Of a stretch of 39,605 nucleotides of DNA, positions 32,293-39,605 are shown in pieces (position 1 is the first letter of the stretch; every line of letters starts with the position of its first letter). The notes beneath the pieces were generated by a model. That model saw only the letters and a program-made list of their open reading frames with translations. It was not told where the DNA came from and searched no databases. Source of the stretch: Prevotella sp. (GTDB lineage: Bacteria > Bacteroidota > Bacteroidia > Bacteroidales > Bacteroidaceae); NCBI GenBank assembly GCA_017455495.1, contig JAFTAR010000024.1:1-39605 (forward strand), written 5' to 3'. The position numbers and the translations under genes are program-made.

Positions 32293-34347
32293 TTAGTTGT
32301 TCCACTCGTTGTCGAAGGTGGCCACGTCGTTCTCGCCCACCTTTATGATGTTTGCCGCAATAGTAACGGTGGTGTACATCAGCTTCGAGTCGCTGTCGTT
32401 GAAGTAGTCGCGAAGCTCCACGCAGTAGGCCTCCTCGAAGTTGACGGTCTTGAAGCAGCGCTTGTTCTGGCGTGCCCACACCACGAACTTCAGGTATCCG
32501 TTGTGGGTCTTTGTCTTCTCAAACATCCAGCGGTAGAAGAATACGTCGTCGTCGCTGGTGGAGGGCATGGTGAACGTTATCCTGCCTCCGCGGGGGCGAG
32601 CCGAGGGCTTGCCGGTGGCATCGTATGCCTGTGAGAACTCGTATGAGCACTCCACCACTCCGTATTTCTTGCCGTCGATGACAATCTTTCCGTGGAAGGC
32701 ATCGTTGTCGTTGGTGGCCGATGCCGGCGGCATGACGTTGTTCATGGCTGCCGAGGCCATGTCGGCGGCCCTGCTGATGGGGGCGTCGCTGATGTTGGTA
32801 AAGGCATCGCCGAAGCCGCTTGCAATGTTCTGTGCTGTGGCCTTGGCGTTGTTTGACAGCTGGCTGGTAAGCGAGTTTATCTTGCTCGTCACCGTGTTCT
32901 TGGCGTTGTCAAGGGCTTTCAGGCCTTTGTCCTTGACATCGTCAAGCTTGTTCTTCACTGAGTCGGTGACTTTGTTGATGGCACCCGTCACCTTGTCCTT
33001 AACCTTGTTGACGGCGCTGTCAACAGCGTTCTTGATGCCGTCGACAACCTGTGTCTTTATCTGCTGGTAGGCTTCCTTTCCGGCCTTCTCTATCTCCTTG
33101 AGCGAGTCCTTGATCTGTTTGCCTGCGTTCTCGAACTCACTCTTCAGCTCCTTGCCGGCATCCTGTAGCTTCTGCTTTACGTCGTTGACAAGCTGCTCGC
33201 CGTCCTGCTTCAGCTGGTCTATTTCACCCTCTACGGTGTCCTTGATGCGGTTGCCCAGGTCCTCGAGCTTGTTCATGCCCTGCTCAATGGCCTGCCTGGC
33301 TTTCTCCTCTCCCTCTTTGAGGAAGTTCTCTGCCTTCGTAGCGGCCTCGGAGGCCATGTTTTCTATCTGGGTTCCCAGTTCTGCGGCACCGTCTTTCACC
33401 GCGTTGACACCGCTCTCTATCTTCTGCTGTATTTCGGTGCCTACGCTTTCTATCTTCTGTTGTGCCTCGTTGATTATTTCCTGTCCCTTGGACTCTGCCT
33501 GGGAAGCAGCACTCTGGAACTGCTGCATGGCTTCCTGGCCCATGCTGCTGAGTGAGTTGCCGGCCTGTGAGAGCTGGTCGCCCAGCTGGTCGCCAATCTG
33601 TGTGACGGCTGTCTTCACCGACTCCTCGGCACCTTGTGCCACGTTCTGCACCATGTTTGTGGCCTCCGACAGTTTGTCCTGTATGCCCTGGGTGGCACTG
33701 CTCACAGCCTGCTGCACGCTCTGCTGAGCGCTGCTGGCCGTGCTTTTCAGTCCCGACTCTACCTCGCTGGCAGCCTGCTTGGCTTTGCTCTCTGCCTCGC
33801 TGACGATGTTGTTCATCGTGGCTTGTGCCTCGGCAGCAGCCTGCTTCATGCCGTTCTCGGCCTGGCTTACCATTTGGTTGATGCCTGACTCTGCCTCCTT
33901 GACGGCAGCCTCAGCCTGCTGGCGTGCACTGTTGAGGGCATCGTTGGCGGCTTTCTGTGCTTCGCTTGCTATTCGCTCGGCCTCGTTGGCTGCGCTGTTT
34001 GCTGCGTTGCTTACCGCTCTTCCTGCCTGCTGTGCTGCATTCTGGGCCTGTTGTGCCACATTTTCTGCTGCGTTCTGTGCCTGATGTGCCACGTTCTGTG
34101 CTGCGTTTTGAGCCTGATGTGCCACATTCTGTGCTGCGTTTTGAGCCTGATGTGCTGCCTGCTGGGCGGCATTTTGAGCCTGCGAGGCAGCTTGCTGGGC
34201 GGCCCTGCCTGCCTGCTGGGCTGCATTCTGGGCCTGTGAGGCAGCCTGCCGTGCAGCACCCTCGGCAGTTTTCCTTAGGCTGTCGGCAGCATTGGCAGCA
34301 TTCGATGCCGCCTCGTTAATAAATGAGTCGAAATTGGGGAAGTCCAT
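32293..34347 (-). CDS. Hcp with a 550-residue helical N-terminal extension
   Basis: A 684-aa protein. Residues 551-684 (134 aa) form a complete Hcp/CtsH1-type domain: KKYGVVECSYEFSQAYD, RGGRITFTMPS, YRWMFEKTKTHNG, and NFEEAYCVELRDYFND, equal in length to the stand-alone Hcp next door. Residues 1-550 are an uninterrupted run of Ala/Gln-rich and then charged helix with 11-residue repeats (AAQNVAHQAQN appears in consecutive copies at about 55-105), of the LEA/apolipoprotein-like type. No signal peptide. It could be an evolved Hcp whose extension is the cargo or a membrane-active rod. It lies between Hcp and VgrG. The family of the extension is not recognised. Confidence 0.88.
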   Translation of the reverse strand: MDFPNFDSFINEAASNAANAADSLRKTAEGAARQAASQAQNAAQQAGRAAQQAASQAQNAAQQAAHQAQNAAQNVAHQAQNAAQNVAHQAQNAAENVAQQAQNAAQQAGRAVSNAANSAANEAERIASEAQKAANDALNSARQQAEAAVKEAESGINQMVSQAENGMKQAAAEAQATMNNIVSEAESKAKQAASEVESGLKSTASSAQQSVQQAVSSATQGIQDKLSEATNMVQNVAQGAEESVKTAVTQIGDQLGDQLSQAGNSLSSMGQEAMQQFQSAASQAESKGQEIINEAQQKIESVGTEIQQKIESGVNAVKDGAAELGTQIENMASEAATKAENFLKEGEEKARQAIEQGMNKLEDLGNRIKDTVEGEIDQLKQDGEQLVNDVKQKLQDAGKELKSEFENAGKQIKDSLKEIEKAGKEAYQQIKTQVVDGIKNAVDSAVNKVKDKVTGAINKVTDSVKNKLDDVKDKGLKALDNAKNTVTSKINSLTSQLSNNAKATAQNIASGFGDAFTNISDAPISRAADMASAAMNNVMPPASATNDNDAFHGKIVIDGKKYGVVECSYEFSQAYDATGKPSARPRGGRITFTMPSTSDDDVFFYRWMFEKTKTHNGYLKFVVWARQNKRCFKTVNFEEAYCVELRDYFNDSDSKLMYTTVTIAANIIKVGENDVATFDNEWNN

Positions 34348-34355
34348 TGAGAAGG

Positions 34356-34440
34356 GTTGAGGATTGAGAGTTGAGGATTGGGGGTTGAGAGTTGAGGGTT
34401 GAGATTTGGGAATTGAGAGTTGAGGTTTGAGAATTGAGAT
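34356..34440. repeat. TCTCAA-type short repeats between two Hcp genes
   Basis: Repeating blocks of about 10-11 bp (minus strand CCTCAACTCTCAA, TCTCAATTCCCAAA and variants) fill the spacer between the Hcp stop and the extended Hcp start. A shorter array of the same kind lies at 36571-36599. Confidence 0.8.
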
Positions 34441-34491
34441 TCAGCCAATGCGACGAACCCCAAGTCCCAAACCTCAATTCATGGCCATCGG

Positions 34492-34896
34492 TTAGTTGTC
34501 GATGGTCCAGCGGTTGTTGTGGCGAGCATTGCCGATAGAGATCTCCTTGGCCGAGATGCAGAACTCCTCGAACTGCTGAATCTCGTTCTTGTTGTCGTAG
34601 GTCTCGGCATACTCCACGAGGTATCCCTCCTTGAAGTCAAGATGTTTCATCTCGCCTCCCTGGCGGTTGGGGTAGCTGATGGTGCCCGACTTAGACATGT
34701 AGGTGTCGCACATCCACTCTAAGAGGTCGGTGTTGCCGTCGTCGTTTGACTTTACCTTGACCCAGATTTTGCCGCCGCGTGTGGTGCCGGTGGGCTGTCC
34801 CTCAACGTCGGTCTGCTGGTTCAGTTCATAGCGTACATACATTACCTCGCGCTCTGCAATGCCGTCGGCATTGATGGTTACGGTTCTTGTTGGCAT
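34492..34896 (-). CDS. tssD: Hcp tube protein TssD (CtsH1-like)
   Basis: A 134-aa Hcp of the T6SS-iii kind, the tube subunit expelled by sheath contraction. It has YVRYELNQQTD, TGTTRGGKIWVKVKS, LLEWMCDTYMSKSG, MKHLDFKEGYLVEYAE and ends ARHNNRWTIDN. The pattern is parallel to the C-terminal domain of the following 684-aa protein. A stem-loop lies upstream between TssC and this gene; such features can raise Hcp yield. Confidence 0.9.
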   Translation of the reverse strand: MPTRTVTINADGIAEREVMYVRYELNQQTDVEGQPTGTTRGGKIWVKVKSNDDGNTDLLEWMCDTYMSKSGTISYPNRQGGEMKHLDFKEGYLVEYAETYDNKNEIQQFEEFCISAKEISIGNARHNNRWTIDN

Positions 34897-34960
34897 AGTG
34901 TTTTGAGTTGTTTTAAAATGATTAATAATTTAGTGTTGCCTGTCTTTAGTAGAGAGTCAT

Positions 34961-34984
34961 GCGGGGACCGTAATCTATCCCCGC
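34961..34984. other. stem-loop between tssC and hcp
   Basis: GCGGGGA (34961-34967) pairs with TCCCCGC (34978-34984) over a 10-nt loop. There is no T-run on the minus strand, so it looks more like an RNA processing or attenuation site than a terminator. Confidence 0.5.
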
Positions 34985-35015
34985 TTAACTCTTTTTAGCT
35001 ATCCGAGCATGTTGC

Positions 35016-36398
35016 TTACGACACGTTCTGGTCCCACTCCACGCCGGCCTGTCCGTTGTGGCCGGTGAGCTCGATGAAGAAGTTCTTTGCGGCGAAGAAA
35101 GGCTTCAGCTCCACTTCAATCTTGATGTCCTTGGTCTTGGGATCCTGGTTGATGCCCTTGAGGTTGTAGTTCTCAATGAGCTTGCCCGGGCCTTTGTAGT
35201 CGCTGAGGAAGTCGTGTACGGCCTGCTGCAGCTCTGCCTTGACGCTGGAGTTCCAGTTGATGAAGGCCTCGTCGTTGAAGAAGTTCTGGAACACCTTCCC
35301 GATCCAGTCGAACACGCGGACGATGGGGTACTCCTGGAGTCCGAGCGTGGCGCCGTTGTAGAGTGAGCGGTTTGAGAAGGCCATGGTGCGGCCGTCCTCT
35401 TCCACCATAGGAATAACGCCCTGGTCGATGAGGGCTGCAATCTCGCTCTTCCTGAGGTCCATGCGTGCACCCTTCACGTTGGAGAGCGTGCCGTACTTCT
35501 TGCCTGCGGCACCCTGTGCTATGACAATCTCCTCGGTGTTGGTCATGCGTCCGGCCAGTGCGGCAGAGGCAGGGATGTAGAGGTCGTCGTCCTCGCCTGC
35601 CAGCTCGCTCTTCTTGCGGCCCAGGATGTAGTTGGCCGTCATAACCATGTTGGCCATCTTGGCGTCCTGGCTCTGCATGTTGGCATCGTCAAGCTCGTCC
35701 TTAAGCATGGAGAAGTTCAGCGAGTCCTTGAAGTCGGTGAGCATGATGACCTTGTTGCGGTAGGCAGTGTCGGCCCACATGCGTATGACGCTGCTGTCGC
35801 CCAGATAGCCAGGCACCACAAGCAGTGAGTAGTTGTTCTTCAGGCTCAGACGGTCGTAGTATTTCTCCAGCTCGTCGCGGATGGCCAGCGTGTCCTCAGA
35901 GTCGTGATACTCCAGCTCTTCCTTGTTCACGTTCATCAGTGTGAGGCAGTCAATCTTGCCCTGTCCTGCGTTGGCGAAGAAGGAGTCAAGAGCACGGTAG
36001 GTGATTTCGAGCTTCTGAATCTCGTCGTGGATGGCGAAGAGGTTGTTCTTGAGGTTAGCCTCGGTCTTGGCCAGCTTGGCCTTGCACTGCTCGATAATCT
36101 CCATGGGGTCGGTGCCGCCCTCGTCGAGGATGTTCACCCACAGCTCCAGCTCGTTCTTGAGCTTCTTGCGGTTGTCGGCATAAGCGGCATCGGTGAGGAA
36201 GATGTTCTTCACGGCCTTGCGCCTTGGGTCCATGTTCTCAACGCCCTTGATGAGGCCCTTGAGCAGTTGGAATCCTCCGAATTTGTCAAGACCTCCGAGG
36301 CTGTTCTGCAGCAGCTCGGCAGGGTTTTCTATCTTTTCTCTCTCGCGAAGTTGCAATGCTTCGCCCTGAGCTTCTTTTTTCAGTTCTTCTGCTGCCAT
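35016..36398 (-). CDS. tssC: T6SS sheath large subunit TssC
   Basis: A 460-aa protein of the TssC/VipB family. It has LGGLDKFGGFQLLKGLI, FFANAGQGKIDCLTL, LEKYYDRLSLKNNYSLLVVPGYLGDS and an internal SLYNGATLGLQEYPIVRVFDW. The C-terminal part ends KNFFIELTGHNGQ, a common sheath-handshake domain. With TssB it makes the contractile sheath around the Hcp tube, and ClpV unfolds it after firing. It follows TssB by 207 bp. Confidence 0.93.
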   Translation of the reverse strand: MAAEELKKEAQGEALQLREREKIENPAELLQNSLGGLDKFGGFQLLKGLIKGVENMDPRRKAVKNIFLTDAAYADNRKKLKNELELWVNILDEGGTDPMEIIEQCKAKLAKTEANLKNNLFAIHDEIQKLEITYRALDSFFANAGQGKIDCLTLMNVNKEELEYHDSEDTLAIRDELEKYYDRLSLKNNYSLLVVPGYLGDSSVIRMWADTAYRNKVIMLTDFKDSLNFSMLKDELDDANMQSQDAKMANMVMTANYILGRKKSELAGEDDDLYIPASAALAGRMTNTEEIVIAQGAAGKKYGTLSNVKGARMDLRKSEIAALIDQGVIPMVEEDGRTMAFSNRSLYNGATLGLQEYPIVRVFDWIGKVFQNFFNDEAFINWNSSVKAELQQAVHDFLSDYKGPGKLIENYNLKGINQDPKTKDIKIEVELKPFFAAKNFFIELTGHNGQAGVEWDQNVS

Positions 36399-36464
36399 TG
36401 TCTTAATGGTTTTAATGTGTTGTTAAACTAAGAAAACTAAAGTGTCTTTGTGACGTTGTACGTC

Positions 36465-36566
36465 TTACTTGCGGTCGCCGAGTTCCTTTATGCCTCTCTT
36501 GAGCTGCTCGCGAGCCTCGTCGTCCTTTTCAGGGGCATTGCCCAGCTGTTCGTTCTTCTCTTCCAT
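36465..36566 (-). CDS. possible 33-residue protein between tssB and tssC
   Basis: An ATG-to-TAA frame of 33 codons starting MEEKNEQLGNAPEKDDEAR and ending RGIKELGDRK. It is acidic then basic, fully hydrophilic and likely helical. It fills half of the TssB-TssC gap and starts just after a TCTCAA-type repeat. Its composition is protein-like, but its small size means it could be chance. Confidence 0.4.
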   Translation of the reverse strand: MEEKNEQLGNAPEKDDEAREQLKRGIKELGDRK

Positions 36567-36570
36567 GATG

Positions 36571-36599
36571 AATTGAGATTTGAGGTTTGAGATTTGAGT
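36571..36599. repeat. TCTCAA-type short repeats upstream of the 33-residue ORF
   Basis: Minus strand AACTCAAATCTCAAACC and further TCTCAA units, of the same kind as 34356-34440. Confidence 0.7.
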
Positions 36600-36605
36600 T
36601 TTTTT

Positions 36606-37061
36606 TTACTCTGCTTCGTCGAGTTCGGCGAGCAGTGCCTTGAGGGCGTTCTTGAGGTTGCCGCGTGCAGCCTCGTCCTTGAGGGTGTTGCGCAGGGTCT
36701 TGTTCTTCTCAAGCTGACGGATTACACTGTTGTAGGCGTCAATGCTTCCCTTGGCCTGGCTCAGCAGTTCGCTGTTCTCAATGAGAGCGTCGTCCTCGAA
36801 GTCCTTGATAGACTTGAAGTCGAAGTCCTCATAGACGGCTCCGCCCTCTTCGTTCTCGAGTGCGATGCCCTTCTTGCTGGGCTGGTAGTGCTCAAACACG
36901 TCTTTCATGCTCTTGGCCTTGAAGCCTTCGCGGTCCTCATCGCTCTGGGGAGCCTCGTCAGTGAACTGGTCGGCATAGAGTGCCCGGTTTTGCGGGAATT
37001 CGATGATGCCGTCTTGTGCCTCGGCGTCGAGCACCTTGGTAATAACAGTTTTTCTTGCCAT
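36606..37061 (-). CDS. tssB: T6SS sheath small subunit TssB
   Basis: A 151-aa protein. It has VYEDFDFKSIKDFEDDALIE, matching the TssB central 'F.si.DF.p..i' region, and ends with helices (LRNTLKDEAARGNLKNALKALL), the ClpV-interacting and TssC-pairing part. It follows ClpV by 61 bp and precedes TssC. Shorter and more acidic than proteobacterial TssB, as in subtype iii. Confidence 0.9.
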   Translation of the reverse strand: MARKTVITKVLDAEAQDGIIEFPQNRALYADQFTDEAPQSDEDREGFKAKSMKDVFEHYQPSKKGIALENEEGGAVYEDFDFKSIKDFEDDALIENSELLSQAKGSIDAYNSVIRQLEKNKTLRNTLKDEAARGNLKNALKALLAELDEAE

Positions 37062-37122
37062 AGTTGTTGCTTTTTACGGTTAATGATATATATAAATAAT
37101 GTGTATCTGCCTTTAGCTTGTT

Positions 37123-39516
37123 TTATTCAGCTGCTGCTGGCTCCTCTGCCTTGTCGTCTTTATTGGCGGCCTTTGCCTTCTTCGGCTTTTCCTCTGCCGG
37201 CGCAGGCTCTGGTGCTGCGGCAGGCTCTGCGGCTGCTGCCGGTTCGGGCTGTCCGTCGTCAATGTCCCAGTTTATCTGCTTCTTCTCTTCGTCGTACTTC
37301 ATGGTGACTGTATCGCCCGGCTGTATGTCGCCGCTTATGATGAGCTTTGACAGCGGACGGCGTATCTCCTTGCGGATGATGCCGAGGATGGGGCGTGCTC
37401 CGTAGTGGGCGTTGAAGCCTACGCTGGTGACGTACTTGCGGGCAGAGTCGTCAATGACGAGCTTTATGTTCTGCTCGTTGAGGGTCTTCAGCAGATTCTT
37501 TATGTGGATGTCGAAGATGCGGTTTATCATCTCGGTGGTGATGGGCGAGAAGGGCACGATCTCTGTCAGTCGGGCCAGGAACTCCGGTCGGAAGTTGCCC
37601 TGCATCACTTCGAGCAGCTGGTCGTGTGTGGGCACCTTGCCCTCGCCGAACGACTTGAAGATATACTCCGAGCCGATGTTGGAGGTGAAGATGATGAGCG
37701 AGTTCGAGAAGTCGCCCACGCGGCCCAGACGGTCGTGGAGCTTGCCCTCGTCCAGAATCTGCAGGAAGAGGTCGAACACACTCTTGTGGGCCTTCTCAAT
37801 CTCGTCGAACAGCACCACGCTGTAGGGGTGCTGGCGAATCTGGTTGACCAGCAGGCCACCCTCCTCATAGCCTACGTATCCCGGAGGTGCACCGTAGAGC
37901 AGGGCAACAGAGTGTTCCTCCTTGTACTCTGACATGTCGAATCGCAGCATGGCCGTCTCGTCGTCGAAGAGGAAGTTGGCAAGGCTCTTTGCCAGCTCGG
38001 TCTTACCAGTACCGGTGGGGCCGAGGAAGAAGAACGAGCCCATGGGCTGGCCCTTCTTGTTAAGGCCTGAGCGGCTCTCGAAGATGGCATCGAGGATGCT
38101 CTTGATGGCGTGGCTCTGGCCTACTACGCGCTGGTGCAGAATCTGCTCGGCATTGCCCAGCTTCTCGCGCTCCTCGCTCTGGATGTTGCCCATGGGTATG
38201 CCGGTCATCTTGGCCACCACGTCGCGGACGGCATCCTTCTCCAGCTTCTCGGCGATGGCAGAACCTTCGCCCGCATTGAGGGCGGCAAGCTCGTTGTTGA
38301 TTTTCGTGGAAGCCATGGCGCGGTCCAGGAGGTCGAGGGCCGATGACGGCAGACGGCGGTCGGGCATGTAGCGCTTGGCTAAGCGTACTATCTCGGCAGG
38401 CACCTCGTCGTCGATGGGCAGGTGGTGGAACTCCTCATAGCTCTGGCGCTTGGCCTTGATGATGTCTATGGCCTGCTGCTCGGTAGGCTCCTCAACAGTG
38501 ATCTTCTCGAAGAAGGCGGTAAGTTCCTTGTCCTTCTCTATGTCCTTGGTATATCCGTCCACGGTGCTGGTGATGAGCACCTGGAGCTGGTTCTTTGACA
38601 GCAGCTTCTTCAGGCCGGGCAGCACGCCGTTGAGCGTAGACTGCTTGTCCTCCACGCGGTGGAAGTTCTCTATGACAAGCAGCGGCTGTGTCTGCTGTGC
38701 GAGCTGCTCTGTGACCTGCTTGAAGCGGTCCTCTATCTCGCCCTTGTAGCTCACGCCCTGTGACAGTGCGATGAGGTCAAGCTCGAAGGGCTGCAGGGCC
38801 TCAAGGGAAGCAGGCACCTTCTTGTCGCGCACGCGCTGCAGTATTGCCTGTATGAGGCTTGTCTTGCCCACGCCCGTCTCACCCACGAGGAGCAGGTTGG
38901 CCCTGTCCTTGCGGGCCAGCACCTCGGTCATGGAGCGCACCTCGCTGTCAAAGCCTATGATGGCGGCTTCGGGCAGCTCGGCAAGCATGTCGGCGCAGTA
39001 GTCGTTGTCGGCTGAGGCTGCAAAACCGCTTCCGGCACTTGCAGCTGAAGTGCTGGCGGCGGCGGGCTTCACGGGGGCACCACTGCCAATCTGCTTCTTT
39101 ATCTTCTCGGGCTGTAGGGGCAGAGTCTTCAGCTGGTCGTAGCTGAAGCCGACGCCGGGGCTTACCAGGGATGCCAGGAGGCAGGGGCCGTCAATGGCGG
39201 CAAGGCCGGCATTGTCGGCTATCTCCTTGGCTTCCTTCACCACGTTCTGGGCATCGCGCGAGAGCTCAATGCCCTTCATGGGGTAGGGCGACTTGTCGCA
39301 CTGCTTCATGCGCATGTCGGCCCAGTCTACGAGGTAGTAGTAGTCCTCGTCAAGGGTGTCCTCGATGTAGTTCACCATGCCGGCACTCTTGTGCAGCAGG
39401 CCGCGCAGCAGGTGGGCGGGTTCAATCTTTGGCGACTTGTTGTCGTTGGCGAACGATTGTGCTATGTGTAGCAGGTCGAACGGCAGTTCGGATAGGAGTT
39501 CGGAATATTTGTCCAT
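37123..39516 (-). CDS. tssH: T6SS sheath-recycling ATPase ClpV (TssH)
   Basis: A 797-aa AAA+ protein that disassembles contracted sheath. A Clp N domain (1-120, HLLRGLLHKSAG) precedes an Ala/Ser linker, the first Walker A (VGETGVGKTS, 211-220), and the second Walker A (LGPTGTGKTE) with Walker B VVLFDEIEKAH. The first Walker B reads LLVIENFHRV, so the expected D-E pair is E-N; D1 ATP hydrolysis is probably weak. The last 50 residues are an Ala/Glu/Lys-rich tail. It is first in the tube operon. Confidence 0.95.
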   Translation of the reverse strand: MDKYSELLSELPFDLLHIAQSFANDNKSPKIEPAHLLRGLLHKSAGMVNYIEDTLDEDYYYLVDWADMRMKQCDKSPYPMKGIELSRDAQNVVKEAKEIADNAGLAAIDGPCLLASLVSPGVGFSYDQLKTLPLQPEKIKKQIGSGAPVKPAAASTSAASAGSGFAASADNDYCADMLAELPEAAIIGFDSEVRSMTEVLARKDRANLLLVGETGVGKTSLIQAILQRVRDKKVPASLEALQPFELDLIALSQGVSYKGEIEDRFKQVTEQLAQQTQPLLVIENFHRVEDKQSTLNGVLPGLKKLLSKNQLQVLITSTVDGYTKDIEKDKELTAFFEKITVEEPTEQQAIDIIKAKRQSYEEFHHLPIDDEVPAEIVRLAKRYMPDRRLPSSALDLLDRAMASTKINNELAALNAGEGSAIAEKLEKDAVRDVVAKMTGIPMGNIQSEEREKLGNAEQILHQRVVGQSHAIKSILDAIFESRSGLNKKGQPMGSFFFLGPTGTGKTELAKSLANFLFDDETAMLRFDMSEYKEEHSVALLYGAPPGYVGYEEGGLLVNQIRQHPYSVVLFDEIEKAHKSVFDLFLQILDEGKLHDRLGRVGDFSNSLIIFTSNIGSEYIFKSFGEGKVPTHDQLLEVMQGNFRPEFLARLTEIVPFSPITTEMINRIFDIHIKNLLKTLNEQNIKLVIDDSARKYVTSVGFNAHYGARPILGIIRKEIRRPLSKLIISGDIQPGDTVTMKYDEEKKQINWDIDDGQPEPAAAAEPAAAPEPAPAEEKPKKAKAANKDDKAEEPAAAE

Positions 39517-39589
39517 AGGTTTAGAAGATTGTATAGTATTGTTCTTGTCGTGTGGCCCTCCGTCTTGCCGTCTGGAGGAACATCGCCTA

Positions 39590-39597
39590 CAAAGATA
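39590..39597 (-). promoter_or_regulatory. -7 element of the ClpV promoter
   Basis: On the minus strand TATCTTTG matches TAnnTTTG, identical to the -7 element of the ubiquitin-like operon. The -33 region lies beyond the window edge. The leader to the ClpV ATG would be about 65-70 nt. Confidence 0.55.
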
Positions 39598-39605
39598 TAA
39601 AATAA

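Noticed and set aside
33098-33727. 209-codon Ser/Cys-rich plus-strand frame
   Set aside because: Mirror of the Ala/Gln-rich repeat region of the extended Hcp.
34275-34463. 62-codon frame before the extended Hcp
   Set aside because: It is in another frame from the Hcp protein and mainly reflects TCTCAA-type repeats (NPQLS...).
1-39605. tRNA, rRNA, integrase or insertion sequence
   Set aside because: None was recognised; the AT-rich cargo lacks a visible transposase or attachment site.

Overview
The window is a contiguous stretch of a Bacteroidales chromosome, probably Prevotellaceae-like. The evidence is the alanyl-tRNA synthetase N-terminus at the left edge, the T6SS-iii style proteins (TssK, TssE, TssF, TssB, TssC, an Hcp of CtsH1 type, VgrG, ClpV), a DUF4280 PAAR-like protein, and -7/-33 promoters of the Bacteroides type (TAnnTTTG/TTTG) with poor Shine-Dalgarno sites. 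Every gene I support lies on the minus strand, so the region reads from right to left.

Right part (39516 to 20896), the secretion tube and cargo: ClpV, TssB, a possible 33-residue ORF, TssC, Hcp, a long Hcp with a 550-residue helical N-terminal extension, VgrG, an unknown 312-aa protein, a PAAR-like DUF4280 protein, an MNT nucleotidyltransferase/HEPN pair, a 1136-aa candidate effector, a DUF2931-like candidate immunity protein, an AAA-like/PD-(D/E)XK protein and an unknown 110-aa protein. The MNT/HEPN/effector/immunity block is visibly richer in A+T than its surroundings and looks like exchanged cargo.

Middle (20895 to 20511): the only long gene-free stretch. It holds two adjacent tandem repeats (21 bp x4 and 24 bp x4), a long inverted arm followed by a T-run that looks like a terminator, and then a near-consensus promoter.

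Left part (20510 to 5659): this promoter starts a run that encodes what looks like a complete ubiquitin-like conjugation system: a ubiquitin-like protein ending in glycine, an E2 with HPN motif and active-site cysteine, a membrane-anchored JAB/JAMM peptidase, a vWA/RING-H2/multi-TM/FHA membrane protein (candidate E3) and a ThiF-type E1 with a ubiquitin-fold-like C-terminus. Two exported paralogous proteins of unknown function are interleaved. The same run continues without a break into the T6SS baseplate genes TssG, TssK, TssE, TssF and a peptidoglycan-binding membrane protein.

Far left (5431 to 282): a glucosaminidase/LysM protein with its own promoter, a transmembrane Ser/Thr kinase (frameshifted near its N-terminus in this sequence), a periplasmic WG-repeat-like protein and a PP2C phosphatase, then alaS. 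Kinase, phosphatase and the FHA domain on the RING protein form a plausible threonine-phosphorylation switch. My inference is that this is a T6SS in which a eukaryote-like ubiquitin cascade and phospho-signalling are built into the assembly operon, possibly at the membrane complex, since TssJ/L/M are not seen.
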